This document shows, piece after piece, positions 49,886-62,200 of a stretch of 64,000 nt of DNA. The stretch lies in the NCBI RefSeq assembly GCF_003073045.1, contig NC_037594.1, positions 29,314,737-29,378,736 on the forward strand. The letters are read 5' to 3'. Under the pieces are notes generated by a model. It was not told the DNA's origin and did not search any database. It saw nothing but the letters and a program-made list of their open reading frames with translations. The stretch comes from Pomacea canaliculata. Lineage: Eukaryota > Mollusca > Gastropoda > Architaenioglossa > Ampullariidae. Both the position numbers and the translations under genes were made by a program. Numbering within the stretch: the stretch's first letter is position 1; the number at the start of each line of letters is the position of its first letter.

Positions 49886-51200
49886 ATCAAGTTTCAATTC
49901 TCCTTTAAATGGGTATTGGTAACAAATGTAAGTGAACAATAGGACAAACTTACTCATTTGCTTAACCTTAAAGTAAAGCCAACATGGCCAAAAGGTTTTT
50001 TTTTTTAAAAAAAAGTATTACTGTATAACTGAAAGAGATAAATGTTTCACAGCAATATGGTTTTAAGGCCAAGTGGGAAACTGTAAATGGTTCACTGCAG
50101 AACACATGGAAGGTGGAAACAAACCTCTTTCCATTGCCTTTTTGTCACAGATGTACTAGGGACTTATTCACTGTTGGCATGAAGGAAAACAGTTTTTTAA
50201 TCATTGGCCCAAACAGCTTTTTGATTTAAGCAAACAAGAGCTACATAGGGGAAGACATATAGAACATTACTAGCTGATTGAAACCAGCTGGCTAGCAAAG
50301 CTCTCATTTTAGCATTTTCCTGCTACAGGTTCACCTTCCTTCTAGCCCTAAAGATGTCTATATCGCTTGTGTTCTCAGCCTTTCCTAATGGAGGTAGCAT
50401 TTTACCATAGCAAAACTACTTTTAGTAGTCAACATAGGATGTTAAGCCTGCAAAGATTGATCCTATAAAATCTACACTTTCCAATGGGTGGGAGATCACT
50501 GTTAAAATGAACAAAGTATAAATTTTGATGTCCATGCAAAGAAGGTATTGAGGTAGAAAGATGTGAGGGTAAGGATGTTCTTCCTAGTGTTGTATTTTCA
50601 TCAAGCCCTAATCAATGTCTACTTTGACAAGAACATCAAAGACTCAAGAGAAACAGAACCATTAATTATATTTTTAGTTGAACTCTGGATGCAAGAAACA
50701 AAGAATGCCCTAAATGAAGCACATATGTACTAATTGTTGAATACATATAACTTCCTTTCAGTCCTGTAGGCAACGTCTGTAAAAAATAAAACCCGCAAAA
50801 TCTGTTGTTTGGAGATTCAATATACAAAAAGGGCCTAAAAGTTAATGTGTGCTCAAACTCTATTACTCAAATCTAAAAAGAAATGTCACCTATAGGTTAT
50901 ATAAAAATTATAGATGCACATTACATATATATATAGGCTAATCAGCTAAATAGACTTACACTTTTTTTTTCCTTCAGAAACTTTATCTGCAGATTCAACA
51001 AATACTATATTATTCAAAAGTCAAAGATATCATTACATGAAGATCAGAGAGAGATGTCACTTGACTGATGGGCTGGCAGTCAGTCTTATGTCCAAAATTT
51101 GGGTTGGCAAGATTTCCTATGGAGCTCTGGGGATGTTAGCTTGTAATTGGTTGACCAGCTTGAATCCAAGGGAAGGAAACAAGAACCCCAAAACAAAAGA
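49886..51200. other. no gene recognised
   Basis: AT-rich DNA with short poly-T and poly-A runs and no supported exon. Confidence 0.4.
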
Positions 51201-51229
51201 CAAATGTCAAAACTGATGGAAAAATGGTA

Positions 51230-51500
51230 GATTAAGTCACTTTCTCCTTTGCCTCACTCTTGTCCTGAAAAAAACAAGATGGTGGTGACTATTCAGTCAT
51301 CATCAAAAGTTTAAAAAACATTCAATCCCAAAGCACAACAGCATGAGGTGCAAGTCTGAGGTAAACTATAAGAATTTTTTAACTGCACACAGAAAGTGAC
51401 CAATTAACCAAGAAAGCTTGCTGAAAGATCTGGCAGTTGTGCAGGAACCTCTAATGGAAACTGTCATTGGTTGTCAATGAAGTCCCATCCTGCAGTGTTC
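51230..51500 (-). other. two possible orphan terminal exons
   Basis: Two minus-strand acceptors with strong pyrimidine tracts are each followed by a short open frame and a stop: one near 51264 giving DKSEAKEKVT, one near 51500 giving NTAGWDFIDNQ. They could be alternative last exons of the zinc-finger gene upstream, the end of an unseen minus-strand gene, or chance. No protein family could be assigned. Confidence 0.22.
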
Positions 51501-52345
51501 TGAAAGAAGGAAAAGGTGCTAGAGAATGAATAGAATGCCTATGTAAACACTGTAACTGGAGGGATACCAATGGTAAAGAGTTCCCTAGCTTTGTGGCTTC
51601 AGGAGCCATGAACTTTGTGGTTACTACTATTCTACTGTCAAAACTGACATGTCTTAAAAAGTTTAATGACAATTTGGCTGTCATATAAAGTTTTGGATTT
51701 CATCATAGGTAAAATCTGTACATTTTACATTACTTATAAAAAAACCAAAACAAACTGAGACACAAGGAGTCTCACAGTGTTCACAAGGCTACAACTGCAC
51801 TGGGAATAAGCAGCAATCTGATCATGCAATAAAGAAAGCAGAAGATTGAAAGCAGCGGAAGGTCAAGCTGACTAAACTGTCATAATCGATGTGAAGAGTA
51901 CCATAGTTATGACCATGAAAAAAACCTCCCCCAACATACACACACAAAAAAAGAAAAGAAGAAAAAAAAAAACCAACTAAAACCTGACATGAAAGTAACC
52001 TGAACATACCAAGCTTTAAAAAGTGAAATAAAACTCCAAACAGCTGTGTTTCCAATAAACAGCAAATTACAAGAAGGGGCTTGGATTACTTAACAATAAA
52101 AAAAAAAAAAAAAAAAAAAAACAGAACCAGGGGCTAGTACTGGTTCCAGCTTTTGTGAGGTCATTGTCAAAGTCTCATCTTTCAAGAGAGTAAGACAAAG
52201 CTATTAACTACTAGTAAGGTAAGAAGGTAAGAGTCCCTGATAACTGAGAAGCAGGCACAAAGTTCTGATGATTAAAAATTAATGCACGTTAATGTCAAGT
52301 TTTGAGAGCACTGCTATTATATAGTTTCACAAATGTAAATAAATA

Positions 52346-52924
52346 CAGTCAAATCTCACTAATATGCCACTCTCGGTATTATACCACTTTTGCTCGGTCC
52401 CGACTATAAATTCAATGCAAAATAAATTTACAATGCCACCTACTCTCGCTACTATGCCACTATTGTGTGACTGTTAAAAGGCACAAGTTGTAAAATTCCG
52501 CGCAGTGCTCGATTATAATACTGTATGGTAGTGTGGGACATTGCAGTTAGGTGGATGGAACATAGGACACACACAGGGAGGGTGGAGGCTGGCAATGTGG
52601 GGTGGCGATTATAATACTGTATGGTAGTGTGGGACATGGCAGTTAGGTGGGATGGAACATAGGACACACACAGGGAGGGTGGAGGCTGGCAATGTGGGGT
52701 GGTCGCTGGCCGGGTGACAGCCACGTGACAGAGGGAGAGCAGGAGGGGGTTGACTAGCGACAGGATGCAGGTGCGCGGATGTGGTTGGGAGGGGTGGAGG
52801 ATGAAGAGGTGAGGGGGAGAATGAGAGGAGACAGCTAGCGCCAGCCGACGATTCTTGAGAGCTTTGGACTGACGGATAACTTGAACTCGGTCCCGGTAGG
52901 TGGCATAGTAGCGAGATTTGACTG
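52346..52924. mobile_element. Tc1/mariner-pogo-type MITE with internal tandem duplication
   Basis: The ends are CAGTCAAATCTCACTAATAT at the left and, as reverse complement of the right, CAGTCAAATCTCGCTACTAT, each flanked by TA. Inside, a unit of about 96 bp starting GATTATAATACTGTATGG is repeated in tandem (52511-52606 and 52607-about 52703) with one or two changes. No transposase frame is recognisable in 579 bp. The 214-codon minus-strand frame across it is a translation of the element, not a gene. Confidence 0.85.
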
Positions 52925-53204
52925 TAATGCCCATTTGTATCACAAGATAATTAATCACTTCAACAAATGAACAGAGGCAACAAAGATGTGAACTGATTTT
53001 TTTAGTCTGACCTCTATCCTTCAGCAGAAGAAGCCAGCAGTGGAAATAATTGTTAAGAAATTGCATAAAAAAAATTTTTTTAGCCATTAGCCACAAGATT
53101 TATTCACCCACCATTAAAGGCAACATGGTTCATGTATCAAAAACACTAGAGAAATGCCACACACATGATATGGCTTCATTTAAACTTGATATCCCAAAGA
53201 CAAA

Positions 53205-56200
53205 CTACTGATTTCTTTTACCCCTTTTCAAAACCTCAAATAATGTTTTACGTGGAAGGCAGGCCATATTGAGGGCTGAAACACCATTTGCACCTAAAAA
53301 GTTTCTAAACTTCAAAGGGTCCAAAGTGAAAACATCTGTCAGAGCCACTTCCAGTTCCTGTTCAGGTATTTCATACTTGTGCTTCTTTCTCTGAGGTCTT
53401 GGAGCAGCTGTGTTCTTCATCTCTACTCTGGAACATGACTTGGTTGTCTGTTGTGTGGCAGAAGCTGCACTTTGCAACACAATTATCCATGGAGATTTGT
53501 CTTTGTGCTGCTCCTGCTGATGCTGCATCATTAGGTGCCTGCAAAAATAAACACTAATGATGTTTTGGGGCTTGTCAAGATAATAATAATAATTGAGTAC
53601 TTATATCCTGTAGAAACGCAGGATGCATTCTCTGCACTGACCAATGATAATGAAAACACTGGATAACAATAACATACTGAAACTAAACACAATTAGACTT
53701 TGAACCATAGGTAAAAGAAATAAACAGGTCATGAAAGCATGTGATAATACATGTTAAAAAAATATTCATAACATGTACCACGCAGAACTGAATTGTGATA
53801 ATGCATAATGGTAACACACTCAGTACAAAGATCAAGCGTGATAGTTTAATGAATGTGGTATGGATGATAATGTCTAGATCAGACCTGGGCAAAGGCTGGC
53901 CGGCGGGCCGGATCCGGCCCGCCTCCTGTCTCTGACCGGCCTGCCCGCTGGCCCGCCCGCCAGTATATACACTATATATACAGTATTGGGTAAAACTGAG
54001 TTAACTATATTAGTCCTGCCCTCTAAAACCATCCCAATTTCTCAAGCGGCCCCTTGGGAAAATTAATTGCCCACCCCTGGTCTAGATGCACAAAAGAATA
54101 TATGTTGTCCATATGTGACTGTCTTTGAAGAAGGAATGGATAGAATGTGAGGGTCGGAAGAGGTGTAGTTTCCAAGCAGGAGAGTGGACAGACGAAAGAT
54201 CAGAAAAATAGTGGGGCAGTTGAAAATCCACACCAGAGAGCTGAGACCTTGACACATATTTTAGTGAATACAGTTACAGACTTAGACTGCCAACAGAAGA
54301 ACTAACAGTTTACTGACAACATATTCCCTGGAAGTAACAGCAAAAATAAAAGTACATGTATAACAAAACTGAAATGCTGCAGTCAAGGAAAGCAGCTCTT
54401 TATAAATTATGCAATGATTACTCTTTCCTCCCTCAAATATAACTTTCCATCAGTGTTTCCTTTGGAGGCTTTTTTCCCCTTGCTGCCAGCAGAAAAAAGT
54501 GAGGAGACTTTGCCACCACTCCCATTTCAATGTATCTTAACATTTTGAAGATACTGGTGCACGAGTTAGTTTGAAAGGCAAAGTATACTTCAAGAATAAA
54601 AAAAAAAAATCACATAACCTTTATACCTTCTCAATGAAGTACATTATTTGAAAACTTTTGGTCAAGGAGATTTTTGTTCTTTGTTGATTATATAATACAT
54701 ACACAAAACATGAAATACTTCTTGAGAACCACTTTCTTGAAGACCTTGGATAGAAATGCCAAGTTTGAGACTCTACAGTAATTGTTTAGTACATCTATAC
54801 ATAGTGTAGGCTTTTTAAAATAAAGGTTTTACTAAAGCAGTTTTAAAAACAGATGGAAACATCCCCAAGGACAAACTATCATTTACTATCTTTGTGAGGG
54901 TAGGGAGTAGCCCATTCAGACAGTTGACCAGTAATAAGGTGGGAACTGGACTGAGAAGACAAGTTGTAGGTTTTGACTAAAGTATGATGTTTAAGCTCAG
55001 CTTCTGACACGAGTGAAAGAAGTAAAGGAATTTCAGATGCGTGATCATTCACATGGCTAGCAAGAACTAGGGGGTGCACAGGCAGGTTATCAAGCCTGGC
55101 ATGGATATCAATGATTATGTGGATAAAGAATTCACTAAAACCTTGGGCAGCATGGCAGGCTAAAAGACTACACAGCTAGGGTATGTTCATGCACTATAAG
55201 GGTAGCTGCATACATTACACAGTCTTGTACTCAATCACAAGTAATAATCAGTTTTGACCTGGGTGAAGAATTTTAATGACCGCATACTTGGCAGCATTTA
55301 GCATCTGTTTGTGAACAGTCAACCCAGACTTACACTACAACCCTCAGCTTGCTCTTTTTCTACCTTAGCTCTACACAGCTCCGTGCAAATGTTGGAGTAC
55401 ATTGGTGAGACAGTAACGAGATAAATGACATGGTCAACAGGTCTGTGCTTCTATCAATGAAAAATATGATTTTTAACACGAGTGGGTTCAGTGGCTGATT
55501 AGGTAAACTGAAAAAACATCAAGCAAGTCCATGATCTCTAGCAGTACAAGCACATCAAATGAACAACTCTGTCTTGCAATGCAAGTTAACAAACTCAAAC
55601 AAAGTGTAAACAAAAGGAAGATCAGCGCCAAACACAAGGTGACTCATAAGAGATGTTCTAAAAAAATCCCAGCTATCCCTCCACCATGATTTGTACGGAA
55701 GAATGACCAGATACTATCAACACAGACACCCTTACCCCCATACTCTCTAAGCCAAGTTTCAGTCAACAACATAAATGTCCAGATCACTGTCTCTGATGAA
55801 CTTAATGCTCTGTGTATGCTTCTCTGCTGCCTGGTTGGACAGACAGATAAAGAGGGGAGTGATCACAACTTACAAATGCACTTACTAAATTAGAATCACC
55901 CCAAAATAAACTATCCTTGTGTATTAAAAAAAAAAAAAAATGGATTACTCACTTGTGTATACCTCGTGTGGGACAGTAGGCACAGAGGTACTTGAACACC
56001 ACTGGTTCTGAGCCTAATGCAACAAGAACACCTCTACTGTTGTACACTCCCTTTGACTGTACATCTTGCCAGTGTGCCCTGTCTGTGCTTGCAAAGTGGA
56101 TTTCAGCAGCATGATCACTGAACTGGCTACAGCAAGAAAACAGGCAGTGGCACAAATGGCACTGGATTCCATCTGTGCACTGGACAGACAGGCCATCGTT

Positions 56201-59200
56201 CATTGGTAGTATGCTTGCTTCTGTATCAAACAAGTCTGAACAGCTTTCCACTTTTGGAGCTTTGGATGCCCCAAACTGTTTCGGTTGCAATGATTTCTCT
56301 TTTGACTCTTGGGGAAGTTGAGAAGTCTTCATTTCTGTCGCTGGGTGTCGGTGAACCTTGTCAGTTAAAGCAAGATATAAAGATATCTTCTGAACTGTAA
56401 TGACCAAGTAATACACAGAATGCTCTAAATGATAGGGATGATTATGCACCTTGGAAATAAGATTTAACATTTTGCACAAAGTATTAAAAAGTACATAAGA
56501 CTTAGCAGGTAAAATATATAGGTTGATCTTTAAGCAGTGTAGCATTTTTTTATTGGTTAACAGGATTAGGATAACTTAAATTATGTTTCCATGTTTTTGG
56601 ACATTCACATATCATGTATGCATGTGAGCAAATATACATTCACACATGAAAACTTTGATAATCATAAAGTAGTGGATGACAGTTTGTGACTATTTGAAAT
56701 GCATTGCAATATTACTACAGAAACTTTTTTCTTGTTCTTTGGATTTAATGCATACACATGAATATGCATGTGCAGAAATATAATTATCCATGAAATAAGC
56801 AATCTTCTATCTGGACAATAGGCTAGCAGCTTCAGAGTACCTCTAGTGACAGAAGCTGCGTTGGGTGTCTTGCTTTGCCATGATTTACCATCTCCTCCTT
56901 GGAGAAGAAAGTTTCTTGACAATGGCCACACCTGTTGAGGGAGCACTGAGCCAATAAAGTACCTTTTTTTGCATTCGAAGTCTTATAAAGTCTCATTTAA
57001 AAACAGAAAAATACCCATAAAAGTTAGGCAAGTTCAAAAAAGGTATATTTCCAATATTATATTTCCCCAAACCATTTGTTCTATGCCATGTAAGACTAAC
57101 CAGTTTCTTCAAAATACAATCTGTTGATCAGATAAGTTTAATACTCTTAAATTTCAGCATAACAATATCTACCTGTAGAAAGTCTGCTTTTCTGTCTGGA
57201 CTGGAGAATTGCAATGATCTTGAGTTGCAGAATGAGCTTTGAAAAGGGAATGATGCTTATTTTGCACTGAGGGCGGCTGGCACCTTCACATTTAGTAGGG
57301 GGTGATGACTTTTGGATGTTCTAGGAGACTGCAGATGAATAGATGCTGAGGTGCTTTCAAAATCATCACTACTGTTGTCGTCAGATCCAATCTGAGCCTG
57401 TAAGCTTTTACCTTTAATCTTGGTAATACTCTTGTGCTTTCTGAGCACTGGTTCACTGTCAGAATCAGCATCAAGATCTTGTCTCATTTTTTTTACATAA
57501 TTTTTCGGTGGAGGCTGCATGCCTTTAGCCTTTCGTTTTGGAGAAGTGTGGCTGATCCCGTCAGATGTCTTTTGTGAATATTTGACTGTGGAAGACTTAG
57601 AAGGTGAAAGCTCCATGTAACACATAGTCCATGACAATGGCTCCTCCTTTAAGGGCAAATTTAGGTGAACAGAGCGTGTGTGATTTTTCAACAGCACACG
57701 GTTGCCATAAAGCATGTTGCAGTGACCACATTTAAACAGTTGGTTGTGGTAGGCATGTGCAGTTTTTATGTGCTCTTCGGTCGGTATTTTATGGCCCTGA
57801 AAACTGCACAGCGTGCACTTGTACATAACCTCTTTTATCTCATCCTCAAATTCCTTCTGTTCTTCTGTATGCATGCTGTCAGAGACAGAAGTGCAAGAAA
57901 TTGCACTAGATGGCTCTGATATAGAGGCATGAGCATTTTGTGACAGGTCTCTTTCGTTGGATGTAGATGCACCACAAGGTGTTTCTTGATGACAAGTGCT
58001 TTGCCGAGTACATGATGACAGCACATGTTTCTTCATCTTGGACTCTTTCAGAGATGAATGACCAGAAGAATTCCACCTGAACTTTGACCAACTTTTAATC
58101 TTAACCGAAGAATGATCTTTCTTAGCCTTTTTTCTCAAAGACATATCAGCTTGACTTTTATCTTTTCTCTTTCCGCATGATCCATTCTCATCAAAGTAAT
58201 CTTGTGTGCTAGAAGTAGAATTATTTTGTTTTTGCTTCATGATAAAGTTTCTCACAATATCTGGGAGGTTTACACCAACATGCTTAAATTTGTCTGGTTT
58301 GTCCTGATGGCATTTCCTAACATGCAGCCGAACATCATGTTCTTCTACAGCTGCAAAAGAACAGTAGCAACACTGGATGGGCCGAACTTCAAGGTGCTCT
58401 AACAGATGTCTATGAATCTGGTACCTGCTGCAGAACTGCACCTTGCCACTTGAACACACTTTACAAGTATAAACACTGGTTTTACCAACACCCCTTGCCT
58501 GTTCAAACAAAGGAGACAAAGAATTATTTACCAAGGGACTGTTTAAAATAATCTTTTTTAAAGCTTGTTCACCCACTAAAGGCAGTTTATCTGAGCAGGA
58601 GGATCCTGAAATAGGAACTTCATCGTCATCATCTTGCTTTGCTTCAGATAGGCTTTCTAGCAAATTTTTAGGTCCTTTGTGTGAAGGTTCCACTGATAGT
58701 TTCATTGAATGTGGGCTAAATTCTGTTTTAACCTTTGTAGTTTCTTGATTTTCAGATGACAGCTGTGCAAAATCTGCTTTAATCCTCATGACCTCTTGAC
58801 CCTCAGATAAGAGCTGCCTAGACTCTACTTCACTCTTTGTAGCTTCTTGATCCTCTGATAAAGCTGTTCTGTTTACTTTCTGTCCACACAATAACTTTCT
58901 ACCTTTGGCGGAGATCATGCCTGCTAGGTCTTGAGTTCCTGCAGACTCCAATGAAGACTCTGTACAACTGCTTTGCTCATCCAAATAGTCAGTGTTTGGG
59001 TTCTTCAGGCTCTTGCAGACTTTCTTGAAACGCTTCAGAGTAAGTGGCTCGGAGTTCAGCGTCTTGATGAATGTTGTCTCCACACTAAGGAGGTTCACCT
59101 TCTGCTCAAGGTTTGGATGTTCCTGCTTGGTATGCTTCAGCACAGACTCCCTACTGGAGCCAGTCTTTTTGCAGTGAAGGCAAGCTGTCAATGAGACTTT

Positions 59201-62200
59201 ATTGTGGTAAAATAAATGGCAGTGCACTTTCTCCAGGCTGTCAATCAACCGGTCACAATAGTGACAACGGTAATTCGAACCTATCTGGGTATACAGGACA
59301 TTGCTCATTGCTTTGTCCAAGTCATCGGTACCACATAAGTTCAACAAAGCATACCACCTTTTCTTTGCTGCTGGTACCTGCTTTTTAGGTGGATGCTCTG
59401 TTATGGGCAAAGAACAAAGACCTGATGGTCTCTCTTCTGGTAATGGCATGTTAGATCTTAGCGCTGAGCTTGAACTCCAAGTGGATTTGTCTATGTCATC
59501 ACCAGGTATAGTTGTTCCTGCTGTCACAGGGAGACAGCCTGATGTGAGCAATGGTTCAGCATTAACTGCAATGTCAGAGTTTTCTGAATATTTGCATGAG
59601 AGGCAGCTATTTCTATAGTTTGTCTAGATGAGGCTGGGTCTGCAACAGTAGCATCAGGGACTGCAACTGAAAACAATGAAGGTTCTATAGGCGTGGGGCT
59701 ATGAACAAAAGGAATATCAGAATGAGACTCTTCTTCTTTTGTCTGGTTCTGCCTTAACACTTCATGGGAGGTTTCTCCAGTGCACCTGTTCTCAGCTTGC
59801 TTGTTATTAGGTGGATCAACCTCTGCCACAAATGCATTCACAGTAGTCGATGGCATGCTGACCACAGAATGAAATGAGACTGAATCTTCTTTTGTCAGCT
59901 TGTTGTCAAGATCTTGGATAGATCCCATCTTATCACACATTTCTTGTCTCACTGACGAGACAGCCTCCACTAAAAGACCCTTAACTAAGCTGACATTTTC
60001 TGTGCTCAGTCTGAGAGACTTTGCTTTCTTTGAACCAGCAGATTCATCAGGATTGGGTGACTTGATACCACAGCTGTCTTGTGATGATATATGTTTTGAT
60101 GCTTTAAATTGATCGGAGCCATACTCAATGCTGTCACCTCTAATGCAACTTGTGCCCAAAATGTTTCTGCTTATACTGTCACAAACCGGTTCTGAAAGTG
60201 ATATGACTTCCAATGTGCTGGAATCTGCATTGATACTGGTCAGATTTGTGTCTTGGCTGTTACTAGCTGCCTCGACCATGGCTTCATTTGTCTCTGTTGC
60301 AAGTTTCATGTCATGTAAAGCAAAGATTTCGTATCCATTTTCCATTCTCTGCTGACACAGTAGCATTCCAACAACTCGGAAAAGACATCTGCCTGTGTGG
60401 TCTTGCTGACAGTGATGCATGATGGCTGCTCTGGACAGGAAGCGTGCAGGGCACCTGGAGCAGCTAAATAATGTCTTTGAATGCTCTTTGAAGTGGTTAA
60501 GAAGATCTGTTGGTGATGCAAAAGAGAGTTTGCATGTCCTGCAACTGTAAGAAATAAAAAAAAAAAAGTTAAACTGCAATTTGTCTTTCCATCTGCTGAT
60601 CAATATTGCAAAAACGAAAAATACCACTTTTAGTAGTAAAATTTCTCTCTTCAAGTACTTAACAGATGACATAATTATGTGGAGATCACCCTCTAGCTAT
60701 CTCAAATCCAGCTGCCCAAACCTGTTCTGGTGAAACGACCACAGAACAGTAGGACATGAATTCAGTTCAGCCCCCCTCCCTCCATCCCAACCGAGTGAGT
60801 ACAACTTGTTTTTTCCTGGACTAAGTCTGGAAACCATTGAAGGGAGGCAGGAGGAAGCTAGCTGTTGTGTCATCTGGTAAGCCTTCAAAGAAAGAAATGT
60901 TATCTACTGAACTGTCCTGCTGCTCTGTGGTCGCTCGACCAGAAACAGTTTGGACAGCTGGATTTGAGGTAGCTAAAGGGTGATCTCCATATTGTCATGT
61001 CATCTGGCACAGTACGAAGAAGAAAAGGAATCTTTAAAGTATATAAATACACCTACAAATTCCTGATCAAGAGACTTAAGGCATAATAAACTTATTAATT
61101 ATATCCAAATCTGATTCATGGACTAAATCTCTGCTGTAATGGAGTTCAAACCAAAGCTGAAATTAAAGGTCCAGGAACACAGTTTACAAACTACCTTAAA
61201 TACTGAAATACCATTATGTCTTTGAAAGTATACACTCTCTTGTAATCATTTTTATGAAAAAATTTCAAACTTTCTACTAAATATGCTTGTATAATCATTA
61301 AATACAAGCCGTTTCCCACGGAAGTATTTGTCTGCTACTTGATTTCTTGGAGAATCTCGCGCTCATGCGAAGTGATTGATGACGCATACTAAAGGAAAAC
61401 ATTGTCTTGTGTTTGATCACAATAGCTGCACATCTTTGTAATAAAAGCCTTCTGCTGTCATAAAACACCGAAATGCCATGCGAATGTGCTGCTAGCAATT
61501 GTTGGGAGCTTTCTATCAAAGGCATTCCTTACAGTTTTCCCCAGTTCCTGAGAGTTCATCAACTTTGCATGCAGTGGGCCCTAAACACCAACAGAAAAGT
61601 ACATAAGATGGGAAAGCTGTGGATGCCTTGTGAGCATGATGTGGTTTGCTCGAAACATTTCACAGACGAGCGCTTCATGATGCAGTATCGGGTGTGCAAG
61701 GAGAATGGGATTCCTGCTCTCCCATGAGATCAAAAACTTTGAAGTAAGCGCCTGAAGTAAGCCATCACTAATATGACTGTGAATGCATTTTTATGTTAGT
61801 GTTTCTTGTCTTCTGTCTTGAGTCAAGAGTCTGCCACTTTCATCCCTGTACCTACCAACATTTCACAAGTTCACTATGAGCTTTTATGTGGGGTTCCAGC
61901 TGTCGAATGCTCTCAGCTCTGAAGGTGCAGGTCTCTGCAGGGCACCAAAACCTGGAGAAGGCAACAGCATGAATTACAGCTCTGTCAACCATAGATCCCA
62001 CATTGAAAAAAGTCTCATACACCTTGTTTCTTCAACTTACGCATTGAATATGTTTCTATTTCTGTCATTTCTTACTCTTCAAAGATCTTTAAATGATGAG
62101 TCAGATGTATCATATGAACTCATGATAAAGTAGAAATGTTCTTTCCTTCACTGAAGAGGTCTGGTAAAAAGAATTTATTTTCATCAATGAGAGGTGCCAC

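Noticed and set aside
52452-53096. 214-codon minus-strand frame
   Set aside because: It spans the pogo-type MITE and its internal tandem repeat; the repeated peptide blocks reflect DNA repeats, not a protein.
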